A DNA stretch of 25,805 bases, from the NCBI GenBank assembly GCA_946479335.1, contig CAMLFP010000028.1, positions 1 to 25,805 of the forward strand, in the 5' to 3' direction. How positions within the stretch are numbered: the stretch's first letter is position 1; each line of letters opens with the position of its first letter. The position numbers were made by a program, and so were the translations under genes. Positions 8,300 through 15,351 of the stretch are shown here, piece by piece. The notes under the pieces were generated by a model, which saw nothing but the letters and a program-made list of their open reading frames with translations, was not told the origin of the DNA and searched no databases. The DNA comes from an uncultured Archangium sp. Its GTDB lineage: Bacteria > Myxococcota > Myxococcia > Myxococcales > Myxococcaceae.

Positions 8300-8782
8300 T
8301 CAGCGCGGCGTCGGGCGCACCAACGCGTCGACCATCAACAGCACCACGCCGCCCACGATGGCCGCGTCGGCGATGTTGAACGCGGGGAAGTTCATGCCTC
8401 CCGGGTGGAAGCCGACGAAGTCGATGACGAAGCCGCGGAAGAGCCGGTCGCACTCGTTGCCCAGCGCGCCGCCCAGCACCAGCGGCAGGCCCCACTTCGC
8501 GAAGCGCTCGCCCGCCGCGCCCGTCAGCTTCGCCGCGTAATAGAGCACCAGCATCACCGCGCCGAACGACACGAGGTGGAAGAGCGGCACGCGCAGGTGC
8601 TCCGGCACGTTGCGGAAGAGGCCGAGCGCCGCCGCGTGGTTCTCTGCGTAGCCGAGCTCGAGGAAGTCACCTTGAAAGATGATGCGGTCACGCAGCAGCC
8701 GCGCGTGCGCCCACGCCTTGGTGGACTGGTCGGCCACCAACACCACGAACGCCATCGAGAAGAGCCACGCGTACTTCTTCAT
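8300..8782 (-). CDS. lspA: Lipoprotein signal peptidase (signal peptidase II)
   Basis: LspA is the inner-membrane aspartyl protease that cuts diacylglyceryl-prolipoproteins before the lipobox Cys. The start is ATG 8782 (MKKYAWLF), which gives the usual short lead into the first membrane helix and its DQSTK block; a GTG at 8803 would add seven residues. Of 160 residues, the conserved pieces are AENHAAALG (46-54), GGALGNECDR (104-113), VIDF with catalytic Asp121, and FNIADA with catalytic Asp139. Four hydrophobic helices are visible. It pairs functionally with the nearby lgt and with the lipoproteins of this window. No strong Shine-Dalgarno sits at either start. Confidence 0.93.
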   Translation of the reverse strand: MKKYAWLFSMAFVVLVADQSTKAWAHARLLRDRIIFQGDFLELGYAENHAAALGLFRNVPEHLRVPLFHLVSFGAVMLVLYYAAKLTGAAGERFAKWGLPLVLGGALGNECDRLFRGFVIDFVGFHPGGMNFPAFNIADAAIVGGVVLLMVDALVRPTPR

Positions 8783-8808
8783 CGCGTTCGCACTTGTCTC
8801 CACGCGGC

Positions 8809-8831
8809 GTCGCCGTCAACACGAAGGCGAC
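8809..8831. promoter_or_regulatory. Inverted repeat in the lspA / hypothetical divergent region
   Basis: GTCGCC (8809-8814), 11 bases, then GGCGAC (8826-8831), between two divergent starts. This could be an operator or a chance GC repeat; six-base arms are weak evidence in GC-rich DNA. Confidence 0.2.
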
Positions 8832-8852
8832 AGCGAATGCGCTGCGACGGGT

Positions 8853-8858
8853 TAGGCT
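8853..8858 (+). promoter_or_regulatory. Putative -10 box (TAGGCT), leaderless type
   Basis: TAGGCT matches TANNNT and ends six bases before the ATG at 8865. No Shine-Dalgarno and no clear -35 box are seen. Confidence 0.4.
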
Positions 8859-8864
8859 GACGCC

Positions 8865-9383
8865 ATGGCTCAACAGCTCGTGGTGATTGATGTGCCGCCC
8901 CTCGAAGAAGCAGCGTGGGCCGCGCAGGTGTTCACGAAGGCCGGCCTGAAGGTCGTCTCGAACGACGCCATCAGCGACGCGATGGGCAAAGACGCCGCCG
9001 CGCGCGAGGCGCTGATGAAGACCGAGAACGCCTTCCTCGATGCCGAGAAGCTCGCGCCGCACTACCGCCGCGCCTTCGAGGCGCTCCACAAGAGCGACGC
9101 GAAGCTGGGCCTGTGGAGCACCTCGTGGCTCGTCTACGTGCCCAACATCACCGCGTGCATCGTCGACTGGGACGAGGTCGAGAAGCGCGCGAAGACCGAC
9201 AAGACCGGCCCGGAGCGCTACTCCTACGACCAGTTCAAGAAGACCTCGTACGAGTTCGTGCGCGCGCGGCTCAAGAAGTTCCTCACGGCCGACAAGTACC
9301 TCGAGCTCCCGCTCGGGCTGAGCGCGCAGGAGAAGGTCGACGCGTCGCTGGCGTTCTTGCGCAAGCGCGGAGTGATCAGCTGA
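8865..9383 (+). CDS. Hypothetical cytoplasmic protein (172 aa)
   Basis: I do not recognise the family. It begins MAQQLVVIDVPPLEEAAWAA and shows no signal peptide or membrane segment. It looks mixed alpha/beta with a helical N-terminal half (AAREALMKTENAFLDAEKL) and a Trp/Tyr-rich centre (LGLWSTSWLVYVPNITACIV, residues ~82-101) that may be the core strand region. A charged, Lys/Arg-rich helix follows (YSYDQFKKTSYEFVRARLKK). The start is supported by a TANNNT box six bases upstream. Codon use matches its neighbours. It is followed after 11 bases by a small CPxC protein gene and may form a two-gene unit with it. Confidence 0.7.
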   Translation: MAQQLVVIDVPPLEEAAWAAQVFTKAGLKVVSNDAISDAMGKDAAAREALMKTENAFLDAEKLAPHYRRAFEALHKSDAKLGLWSTSWLVYVPNITACIVDWDEVEKRAKTDKTGPERYSYDQFKKTSYEFVRARLKKFLTADKYLELPLGLSAQEKVDASLAFLRKRGVIS

Positions 9384-9394
9384 TCAGCGCTGGC

Positions 9395-9628
9395 GTGTGC
9401 CCGGTGTGCGGCTTCGACCGGCTTGGCGAGCCCGCGTACGACGCCCTCGGGTGCGCGAGTTTCGAGATCTGCGCGTGCTGCGGCACACAGTTCGGTTACG
9501 ACGACGCGTCGACGCCGCACGCGACTCTTCGCGCAGCGTGGGTCGCATCAGGCATGCGCTGGTGGAGCGACGGCGCTCCCGAAGGCTGGAACCCCGAAGC
9601 ACAACTGCGACGCGTCACGGCTGCGTGA
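9395..9628 (+). CDS. Small zinc-ribbon-like protein with two CPVC/CACC knuckles
   Basis: 77 residues starting at GTG 9395, chosen because the sequence then opens with CPVCGFDRLGEPAY, as in small Cys-rich CPCC-type bacterial proteins I recall. A second knuckle, FEICACCGTQFGYDD, follows. The two CxxC pairs probably bind one zinc ion. The C-terminal part (LRAAWVASGMRWWS, EGWNPEAQLRRV) is also typical of the family as remembered. The function is unknown. Upstream in the same frame, reading continues antiphase through the previous gene, so a start before 9380 is unlikely. No Shine-Dalgarno is seen; translation may be coupled to the preceding stop at 9383. Confidence 0.65.
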   Translation: MCPVCGFDRLGEPAYDALGCASFEICACCGTQFGYDDASTPHATLRAAWVASGMRWWSDGAPEGWNPEAQLRRVTAA

Positions 9629-9760
9629 ACGAACGCCGACGTGCGTCGTGGGAACGCAGTGCCGACGAACTCACGCGCGCGTGACGCGTGGAGAACTTCA
9701 TCAATCTCGAGGCCGTGAAGGCGTCGAGAAGCCATCATCGGTGCTGACGGCTCGCGGATG

Positions 9761-9791
9761 ACACGGAGCGCGCAGGTCACGCGCTCCGTGT
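9761..9791. terminator. Perfect 12-pair hairpin between convergent genes (putative bidirectional terminator)
   Basis: Arms ACACGGAGCGCG (9761-9772) and CGCGCTCCGTGT (9780-9791) pair perfectly around a seven-base loop. It lies between the plus-strand stop at 9628 and the minus-strand stop at 9801. There is no T-tract, so it is either a terminator of the non-canonical GC-rich kind or an mRNA 3'-end stabiliser. Confidence 0.5.
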
Positions 9792-9800
9792 GCCCAACGA

Positions 9801-12800
9801 CTACGCGGCCATGCCGGTCATCTGCTCGCCGAAGTCCTTCATGTCGCCGATCATCACGCGCGCATCGTCGATGCCGTTGGCGACACCGAGCAGCATCTTG
9901 AGCGGCGTGGCGATGCCCTGACCCACCCCGGGGATGAGGTCGACGCCGCCCACCACGAGGTTGGCGATGTCGAGGCCGATGGTGAGCCCGTCGCGGCCAT
10001 CGCTCAGGTCGTGCGCGAGGTCGACGCCGTCTTCCACCAGGCCGACCACCGGCCCCACCACGGGGATGGAGCGGAAGCCGGTCTTCGCGACCGCGCTGGC
10101 GGCCTTCTCCTCGAGGAACGTCTTGACCTTCGGAGGCAGCGCCGCGACCAGGCGGCCCATGAGGCGGCCGATGTTCTCGAGGCCCTGCGTGCTGAAGGGC
10201 AGGTCGGCGCCTCCCCACAGCGTCTTGTCGATGCCGAAGGGCCCATGAATCGTGACCCCGGGGATGTGCACCTTGTCGCCCTGGCTGATGAGCGCCGCGA
10301 AGGCGCCGCCGAGCTCCTTGACCGCGCCCAGCAGGTCACCGTCGGTGAGCTTCTCGACCGCGCTGAACACGTGCGTGAGCGAGCCGGAGTCGACGATGGC
10401 CTTGTTGAGCTCGTGGTCGCCGAAGAACGCGCCCACCGAGCCCGGCAGCTTCGAGAGCGTGTCGAGGAAGCCGACGGCCAGGTCGGGAGACTGCGCGCTG
10501 ATGACCTCGCCCGCGTGCGCGAGGCCCTTGATCCACTCCAGCGGGTTGCCGCTCTTGAAGGCCGCGAACGCGTCGCCGACGGCGTCGCGCACCTTGGGGT
10601 CGCCCATCGCGTCGATGACCCCGGAGAGCACCTCGCCCAGCGCGGGCGGCAGGTGCATGGTGGTGGTGAGCTTCTCGACGATTTTCGAGCGCAGCGTGTC
10701 GGGGAGGTCCTGCGCGACGAGGCCCAGGTCCTTGATGGCGGCGCCCCAGTCCTGCTGGCCGAGGTGGTCGACCAGCTGGAACATGTCGCCGATGGCGGCG
10801 CCGGCGTCGGTGATGTCCTCCTTCGTCTCGATGCCGATCTTCGCGAGCGCGGCCGAGAGCTTGGGGTCCTTCATGATGGCGTCGGCCACGTGGCCGAGCA
10901 GCTTGCTGTCGTTGCCTTCACGCAGCGCCGCGCCCGCGTCACGCAGCGCGCCGGCCGGGTCGCCCGCGAGCAGCTTCTTCGCCGCGTCGCGCACGTTCGG
11001 GTCGCTCAAGAAGTCCTTCACCGTCGCCGGGTCGGACAGGAGCGTCTTCATCAGCCCGTCGCCGGGGATGTGCTTGGCCAGCGTGGCGATGGCCTTGCCC
11101 ATCAGGTCGGGCGCGGAGCCCACCGCTTCGCCCAGCGCCTTGAGCGCGTCGAGCGGCTTGCCGGCGGCGAAGGCCTTCGCGGCGTCGATGACGTGCGGGA
11201 GCGCCTGGCCGACCTCCTTGAAGTCTTCGGCGGTGAGGCCCAGCTTGCCCAGCTGCGTCTTCACGTTCTGCGGCAGCGCGCCGTAGATCTTCTCGCCGAC
11301 CTTGTTCAGCAGGGCGGGCGCGGCGGCGCCTGCGGCCCCGAGCGCGGTGAGCGCAGCCTGAACGTCGGGCTTCGCCAACGCCACGCCCGCGTCGAGCAGG
11401 TGCGGCGCGGCGGCGCCCGCCTGGAGCAGGTCCTTGTCGGTGAGGCCGACCTTGCCGAGGGCCTCCTGCACCTTCGGGTCTGCGGCGACGACCTTGAGCA
11501 CCGCGTCGCGCGCGGCGTCGTCGTGCAGCAGCGCGCTGGCGCCCTCGAGCACCTTGCCGTCGAGCAGCTGGTTGATGCCCGCGTGCAGCGAGGGGTCGCT
11601 CGCCAGCGCGCGCGCTACGTCGCCGTCTTGCAGCAGCTTCTTCGCGAGCCCGAACTTCTGCGGCAGCGCGTTGCCCGCCCCCTGGATGAACTTCGTCGCC
11701 AGGTCCGGCGCGAGCTCGCCCGCCTTGAGGATGGCCTCCACCGCGCCCTTGGGGTCGGTGGTGAGCTTCTTGCCAGCGTCGACGAGCGACGGGAGCGCCA
11801 GCGGCGCCTGCTCGATGTCGGCGCGCTTGAGGCCGAGTTGGTCGAGGCCGTCCCGCAGGTTCTTCGGGAGCGCGTCGTAGATTTTGCCGCCCAGCTTCTT
11901 GAGCAGCGCGGGCGCGGCGTCAGCGGCCTTGCCCAGCGCGGTCAGCGCCGCGTCGAAGTCGCGCGGGTCACCGAACGCCGCCTTCGCCGCGTCGAGGATG
12001 TGCGGCACCGCGGCGCCGGCCTGCTTCAGGTCGCTCTGGTCGAGCCCGACCTTCTTCAGCGCGCTCTGCACCGCGGGGTTCTTGCCGACGATGTCCAACA
12101 CGCCGTCGCGGATGGTGTCGTTCTTGAGGATGCCGGAGAGGCCGCCCAGGACGTCGCCGTCGATGACCTTCTTGACGTTGGCGTGGAAGTCCTTGTCGGT
12201 GAGGAGCGCCTTCGCGAGCTTCGGGTCGCCCAGCAGGTCCTTGATGGGCTGCGGCGCGTTCTTCGAGACCGCCGCCGCCAGCTTGTCGGTGAGGTCGGGC
12301 GCCTTGATGGCCGCCTCACGCAGCGCCGCCAGCGCACCCGGGAGGTCGGGCTTCTCACCTGAGAGCAGCTTGCCCGCCTTGAAGAGGTCGGGGAGCGCGT
12401 CGCCGGCCTGCTTCAAGTCAGCCGCGGAGTCGATGCCCAGCTTCTTGAGGTTGCCGGCGAACTCCGGGTTCTTCATCGCCGCGTCGATGACGGAGTCGCG
12501 CAGCGCCTTGTTGGTGCCGATGGCGCCCAGCGCGCCCTCGACGTCGCCCTGCGCCAGCTTGCGCAGCACGTCGGGGCTGGCCTTGGCGAGCTGATCAGCC
12601 ACCTTGCTGTTGGTCAGCACGTCGCGCGCGAGGCCCGCGGGCAGGTGCGCGGCGGCCTTCTCGATGGCCTTGCTGACGAGGTTGGGCGCGTCCTTCGCGG
12701 CGTCGGCCAGCGCGGTGAGCGCGGCCTGCGCGTCGGCGGGCTGCTTGTCGAGCGCCGCGGCGGCGTCGAGCAGGTGCGGGAGCGCCTTGCCGGCCTCCTT

Positions 12801-13997
12801 CAGCTCGCCCTTGGTGAGGCCCAGTTTGTCGACCTGCGCCTTGAAGTCGGCGTTCTTGTACGCCGCGTCGATGACCGCGCCGCGCAGGCTGTCATTGCCG
12901 ACGAGCTGGCGAATCGCGTCGGGCTTCCCGTCGAGCGCGCTCTTGAGGAAGGTGGTGCCGGCCTTCGCCAGCGCCAGCGCCGCCTTGTCATCGGTGAGGA
13001 TGTCGCGCGCCAGGCCCGCGGGCAGGTTCTTCGCCGCGGTCTGGATGCCCTTCGCGATGAGCTCCGGCGCGTGACGGGCGCCGTTGGCGAGCTCCTCGAC
13101 GGCCTGCTTCCACTCGCCCTTGCCGGCGGCTTCCGCGGCGCGCACCACGTTGGGCAGCGCGGCGCCGGCCTTGACGAGGTCGTCCTTCGAGAGGCCGAGC
13201 TTCTCGACGTTGGCCGAGAAGTCCTTGTCGTTCATGGCGGCGGTGATGACGGAGTCGCGCAGCGGCTTGTTGCTGGCGAGGTCTTCGAAGGCGTCGCCGA
13301 TTTTCCCATCGCCCAGCTTCTTGAGCGTGCCCGGCGCCGACTTCGCCAATTCGTCGACCACCTTCGGGTCGGAGAGGATGGCCTTCGCGGGGCCTTGGAG
13401 GTGCTCCTTCGCGAGGTTGGTGATGGCCGACTTCGCGAGGTCAGCGCCGCCGGCCTTCGCCGCGTCGCCGAGGCTCTTGAGGGCGTCGCCGTACTTCTGG
13501 TCGGCCACCGCCTGGCCGGCCAGCTTGAGGTCGGGGAGCGCCGTCTTCGCGGCCTTCGACAGCGCCTCGTCATCGATGCCGGCCTTCTTGAGGCCGTCGT
13601 AGGCCTTCTGGCCGTAGCGCTCGATGTTGCCCGCGATGGTCTTGTCGTCGGGCTTCTTCGCGTCGACCTTCGGCTCCTCGACCTTGAGGGCCTTGATGTT
13701 CGCGCCGGTGGTGGCCAGCGCCTTGGCCTTCAGCGCGGAGCCCTTGCCGGTGGAGAACTCGTTGTTCCCGAACTTCTTGGCGCGCAGGGCGTCGGCCGAT
13801 TTGGCCTTCGCGGGGTCGACCTTCGGCGCGGCGGCCTTCTTCGCGGCCTCGGCGGCGGCGCGGCGGGCGGCCTCCTCAGCGGCGCGGCGCGCGGCCTCGG
13901 CGGCTCGGCGAGCGGCTTCTTCAGCACGACGGCGGGCTTCAGCGGCGGCAGCAGCAGCGGCGGCCGCGGCGGCGGCAGCGTCGGAGGGAATGGCCAT
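9801..13997 (-). CDS. Giant cysteine-free protein of ~127-residue helical repeats with hydrophobic C-terminal segment
   Basis: 1398 residues; family not recognised. ATG 13997 has GGAG (complement of 14007-14010) nine bases upstream. There is no signal peptide. Residues 7-19 are 13 consecutive Ala, then an Ala/Arg/Glu helix (~20-56). A Lys-rich linker follows to ~125. Residues ~138-1110 hold nine copies of a motif of the form KLGLxxxDLxxAGxALPxLL, beginning near 138, 265, 389, 518, 648, 719, 848, 917 and 1051; most are ~127 apart and two intervals are ~70. Between them recur LPAGLARDxLT, GDxxGAL and LRDSVIDAAxKNP. Residues ~1309-1377 are Gly/Val-rich and hydrophobic (FRSIPVVGPVVGLVEDGVDL, LIPGVGQGIATPL), reminiscent of pretoxin or membrane-inserting segments, but no toxin domain is seen. 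There is no Cys and only four Trp. It may be a structural scaffold, a filament or an exported effector (inference). It lies 134 bases after comF on the same strand. Confidence 0.8.
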   Translation of the reverse strand: MAIPSDAAAAAAAAAAAAAEARRRAEEAARRAAEAARRAAEEAARRAAAEAAKKAAAPKVDPAKAKSADALRAKKFGNNEFSTGKGSALKAKALATTGANIKALKVEEPKVDAKKPDDKTIAGNIERYGQKAYDGLKKAGIDDEALSKAAKTALPDLKLAGQAVADQKYGDALKSLGDAAKAGGADLAKSAITNLAKEHLQGPAKAILSDPKVVDELAKSAPGTLKKLGDGKIGDAFEDLASNKPLRDSVITAAMNDKDFSANVEKLGLSKDDLVKAGAALPNVVRAAEAAGKGEWKQAVEELANGARHAPELIAKGIQTAAKNLPAGLARDILTDDKAALALAKAGTTFLKSALDGKPDAIRQLVGNDSLRGAVIDAAYKNADFKAQVDKLGLTKGELKEAGKALPHLLDAAAALDKQPADAQAALTALADAAKDAPNLVSKAIEKAAAHLPAGLARDVLTNSKVADQLAKASPDVLRKLAQGDVEGALGAIGTNKALRDSVIDAAMKNPEFAGNLKKLGIDSAADLKQAGDALPDLFKAGKLLSGEKPDLPGALAALREAAIKAPDLTDKLAAAVSKNAPQPIKDLLGDPKLAKALLTDKDFHANVKKVIDGDVLGGLSGILKNDTIRDGVLDIVGKNPAVQSALKKVGLDQSDLKQAGAAVPHILDAAKAAFGDPRDFDAALTALGKAADAAPALLKKLGGKIYDALPKNLRDGLDQLGLKRADIEQAPLALPSLVDAGKKLTTDPKGAVEAILKAGELAPDLATKFIQGAGNALPQKFGLAKKLLQDGDVARALASDPSLHAGINQLLDGKVLEGASALLHDDAARDAVLKVVAADPKVQEALGKVGLTDKDLLQAGAAAPHLLDAGVALAKPDVQAALTALGAAGAAAPALLNKVGEKIYGALPQNVKTQLGKLGLTAEDFKEVGQALPHVIDAAKAFAAGKPLDALKALGEAVGSAPDLMGKAIATLAKHIPGDGLMKTLLSDPATVKDFLSDPNVRDAAKKLLAGDPAGALRDAGAALREGNDSKLLGHVADAIMKDPKLSAALAKIGIETKEDITDAGAAIGDMFQLVDHLGQQDWGAAIKDLGLVAQDLPDTLRSKIVEKLTTTMHLPPALGEVLSGVIDAMGDPKVRDAVGDAFAAFKSGNPLEWIKGLAHAGEVISAQSPDLAVGFLDTLSKLPGSVGAFFGDHELNKAIVDSGSLTHVFSAVEKLTDGDLLGAVKELGGAFAALISQGDKVHIPGVTIHGPFGIDKTLWGGADLPFSTQGLENIGRLMGRLVAALPPKVKTFLEEKAASAVAKTGFRSIPVVGPVVGLVEDGVDLAHDLSDGRDGLTIGLDIANLVVGGVDLIPGVGQGIATPLKMLLGVANGIDDARVMIGDMKDFGEQMTGMAA
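10668..13586 (-). repeat. Protein-level tandem repeats of the giant protein
   Basis: Nine degenerate units, full period about 127 residues (~381 bases), with two units shortened to ~70 residues. The best-kept core is K(L/V)G(L/I), then D(L/F), AG(A/K/D)A(L/A)P. Divergence between units is high, so these are old duplications rather than recent slippage. Confidence 0.75.
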
Positions 13998-14131
13998 GGC
14001 GTGCGACTCCAGAGATGAGAGGAGGACTGTGTCTTGGGGTTTACGTCCCCCGGTGGATCAGGGTTTCTAGGCCGAATACCCATGTCCTTTTACAGACATA
14101 CATGTGCGCACCGTCGCGCGCGGGTGACGGC
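13998..14131 (-). promoter_or_regulatory. Leader/promoter interval of the giant repeat protein
   Basis: 134 bases between the comF stop and the giant gene. It contains the Shine-Dalgarno GGAG (14007-14010), a GGGG/CCCC hairpin (14036-14050) and an AT-richer patch around 14071-14105 with a CATGT...ACATG inverted repeat (14091-14095 is the T-rich centre). This is the best place for a separate promoter, but no certain -10/-35 pair can be named. Confidence 0.3.
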
Positions 14132-14854
14132 TCAGGTCGTCGCGGTTTCGCGGCGCGCGCGGGCAAGTGTCAGCACGCTGACGCGCCCGGCGCCGGCCGC
14201 TTTCAACACCCGCACCGCCTCCCGCGCCGAGGCGCCGGTGGTCAGCACGTCGTCGACCAGCACCACGTCGTGCCCGTCGAGCGGCCGGGCGACGTGGAAG
14301 GCGCCGCGCACGTTGGCCTCGCGCAGCGCCTCGTTGAGCCCCACCTGGCGCGCGGTGTCGCGGGTGCGCCGGAGCCAGTCGAGCTGCAGCGGGCGCCCCA
14401 CGCGGGTGGCCAGCTCCGCCGCCAGCAGCGCGGCCTGGTCGAACTTCCGCTCGCGGTAGCGCGCCTCATGGAGCGGCAGCGGCACCAGCACCCCCGGGAG
14501 CCGCGGCCACTCGTCGGCGGCGACGGCGGCCAGCAGCGCCCCCAGCGGGCGGGCGAGGTCCGCGCGGTCTTCGTACTTGAACCGGTGGATGGCGCGGGCC
14601 AGCGCGCCTTCGTGCTCGAAGCCCGCCCAGGCCTTCTCCCACGGCGGCGGCTCGGCGAGACACCGCCCGCACGCCCCTCCGGGGAAGGCGCCGGGCTCCG
14701 CGCACCGCGCACAGTGGAGCGGCGGCAGCTCGGTGACCTCGTGCGCGCAGGCCTCACAGAACGCGCCGGGCCCGGCCAGCACCGCGTCGCACACCGCGCA
14801 CGCGGGAGGCCACAGCACGTCCGCCACCGCCTCCATCGCCGCCCGCCACCCCAT
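14132..14854 (-). CDS. comF: ComF family phosphoribosyltransferase-like protein
   Basis: 240 residues. The N-terminal zinc-finger part has paired Cys at 19/22, 33/36, 48/51 and 62/65. The C-terminal PRTase fold has VVLVDDVLTTGAS (197-209), the PRPP-binding loop. This arrangement is the ComF/GntX type; ComF is needed for DNA uptake in several competent bacteria (known), with unclear biochemistry. Here it follows a secretin-N-like gene with the overlap TGATG, the start ATG sharing one base with the upstream stop, so translation is probably coupled. The link with a secretin-like periplasmic protein is suggestive of a pilus/DNA-uptake role, but this is inference. The ATG seven codons inside (MEAVADVL) is an alternative start. 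Confidence 0.9.
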   Translation of the reverse strand: MGWRAAMEAVADVLWPPACAVCDAVLAGPGAFCEACAHEVTELPPLHCARCAEPGAFPGGACGRCLAEPPPWEKAWAGFEHEGALARAIHRFKYEDRADLARPLGALLAAVAADEWPRLPGVLVPLPLHEARYRERKFDQAALLAAELATRVGRPLQLDWLRRTRDTARQVGLNEALREANVRGAFHVARPLDGHDVVLVDDVLTTGASAREAVRVLKAAGAGRVSVLTLARARRETATT

Positions 14855-15351
14855 CACTCGTCTCGCGCGATGACTTCCACGAAGCTCTTCACGGTGTCGC
14901 GGTGCTTCTTCTCGAGCGCCGCGAAGGGGGCCATCTCTTCTTGCGTCTGCACCCAGCCCCACACCTCGACGCGGCCGTTGCGCACGCAGGCCGTCACCGA
15001 CTTGTGCGCCTTGATTTCGCGCTGCACCTGCTGCCGGAGTTTCAGCTGCGCGGCGGTGCGCGTCGCGACGTCTTCCGCGCAGGCCATCACGTGCATGCGG
15101 GTGCCGTCCTTCTTCCACACCATCGAGGTGCGCACGCCCTCGCACGACGCCTCAATCCAGATGGCCTCCATGGTCTCGCCGTCGAGGCCCTCTTCGACGC
15201 ACCGGCCGGAGGAGCCGGTGATGGTCTCGAGGTTGGGCACGCGGAAGATGCGGCGCTGGCCGGTCTCCAGGGTGACGGCGCGGTACTCGCCGGACAGCAC
15301 CTCGACGGCGTGGAGCGACAGCAGGGCGAAGAGGGCGAGGGGCTTCATCAT
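14854..15351 (-). CDS. Secreted protein with secretin/pilus N-terminal-like domain
   Basis: 165 residues with an N-terminal signal peptide (MMKPLALFALLSLHAVEVLS). Residues ~22-95 read VTLETGQRRIFRVPNLETIT ... AIWIEASCEGVRTSMVWKKD. This follows the pattern of the pilus-formation/secretin N-terminal domain of CpaC-like proteins (polar start, VP(N/G)-type strand, then Gly-x-x-Thr ... W-x-x-D-G). The rest is a helical, charged segment and a short strand-rich end (VTACVRNGRVEVWGWVQTQE) that recalls a BON-like element. It lacks a secretin beta-barrel. Its ATG overlaps the TGA of the upstream Cys-rich lipoprotein gene (ATGATGA), and its own TGA overlaps the comF start, so the three genes form one coupled operon. 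The domain call is from motif memory and is moderate. Confidence 0.6.
   Translation of the reverse strand: MMKPLALFALLSLHAVEVLSGEYRAVTLETGQRRIFRVPNLETITGSSGRCVEEGLDGETMEAIWIEASCEGVRTSMVWKKDGTRMHVMACAEDVATRTAAQLKLRQQVQREIKAHKSVTACVRNGRVEVWGWVQTQEEMAPFAALEKKHRDTVKSFVEVIARDE

Noticed and set aside
9629..9800. Possible extra small genes in the gap before the giant gene
   Set aside because: Frames here are out-of-phase continuations of the neighbouring gene with Arg-rich composition; only the hairpin at 9761-9791 stands out.
10011..12362. Long plus-strand open frame (783 codons) opposite the giant repeat protein
   Set aside because: Repetitive Arg/Val/Leu shadow that mirrors the repeats of the minus-strand gene; no Shine-Dalgarno or domain.
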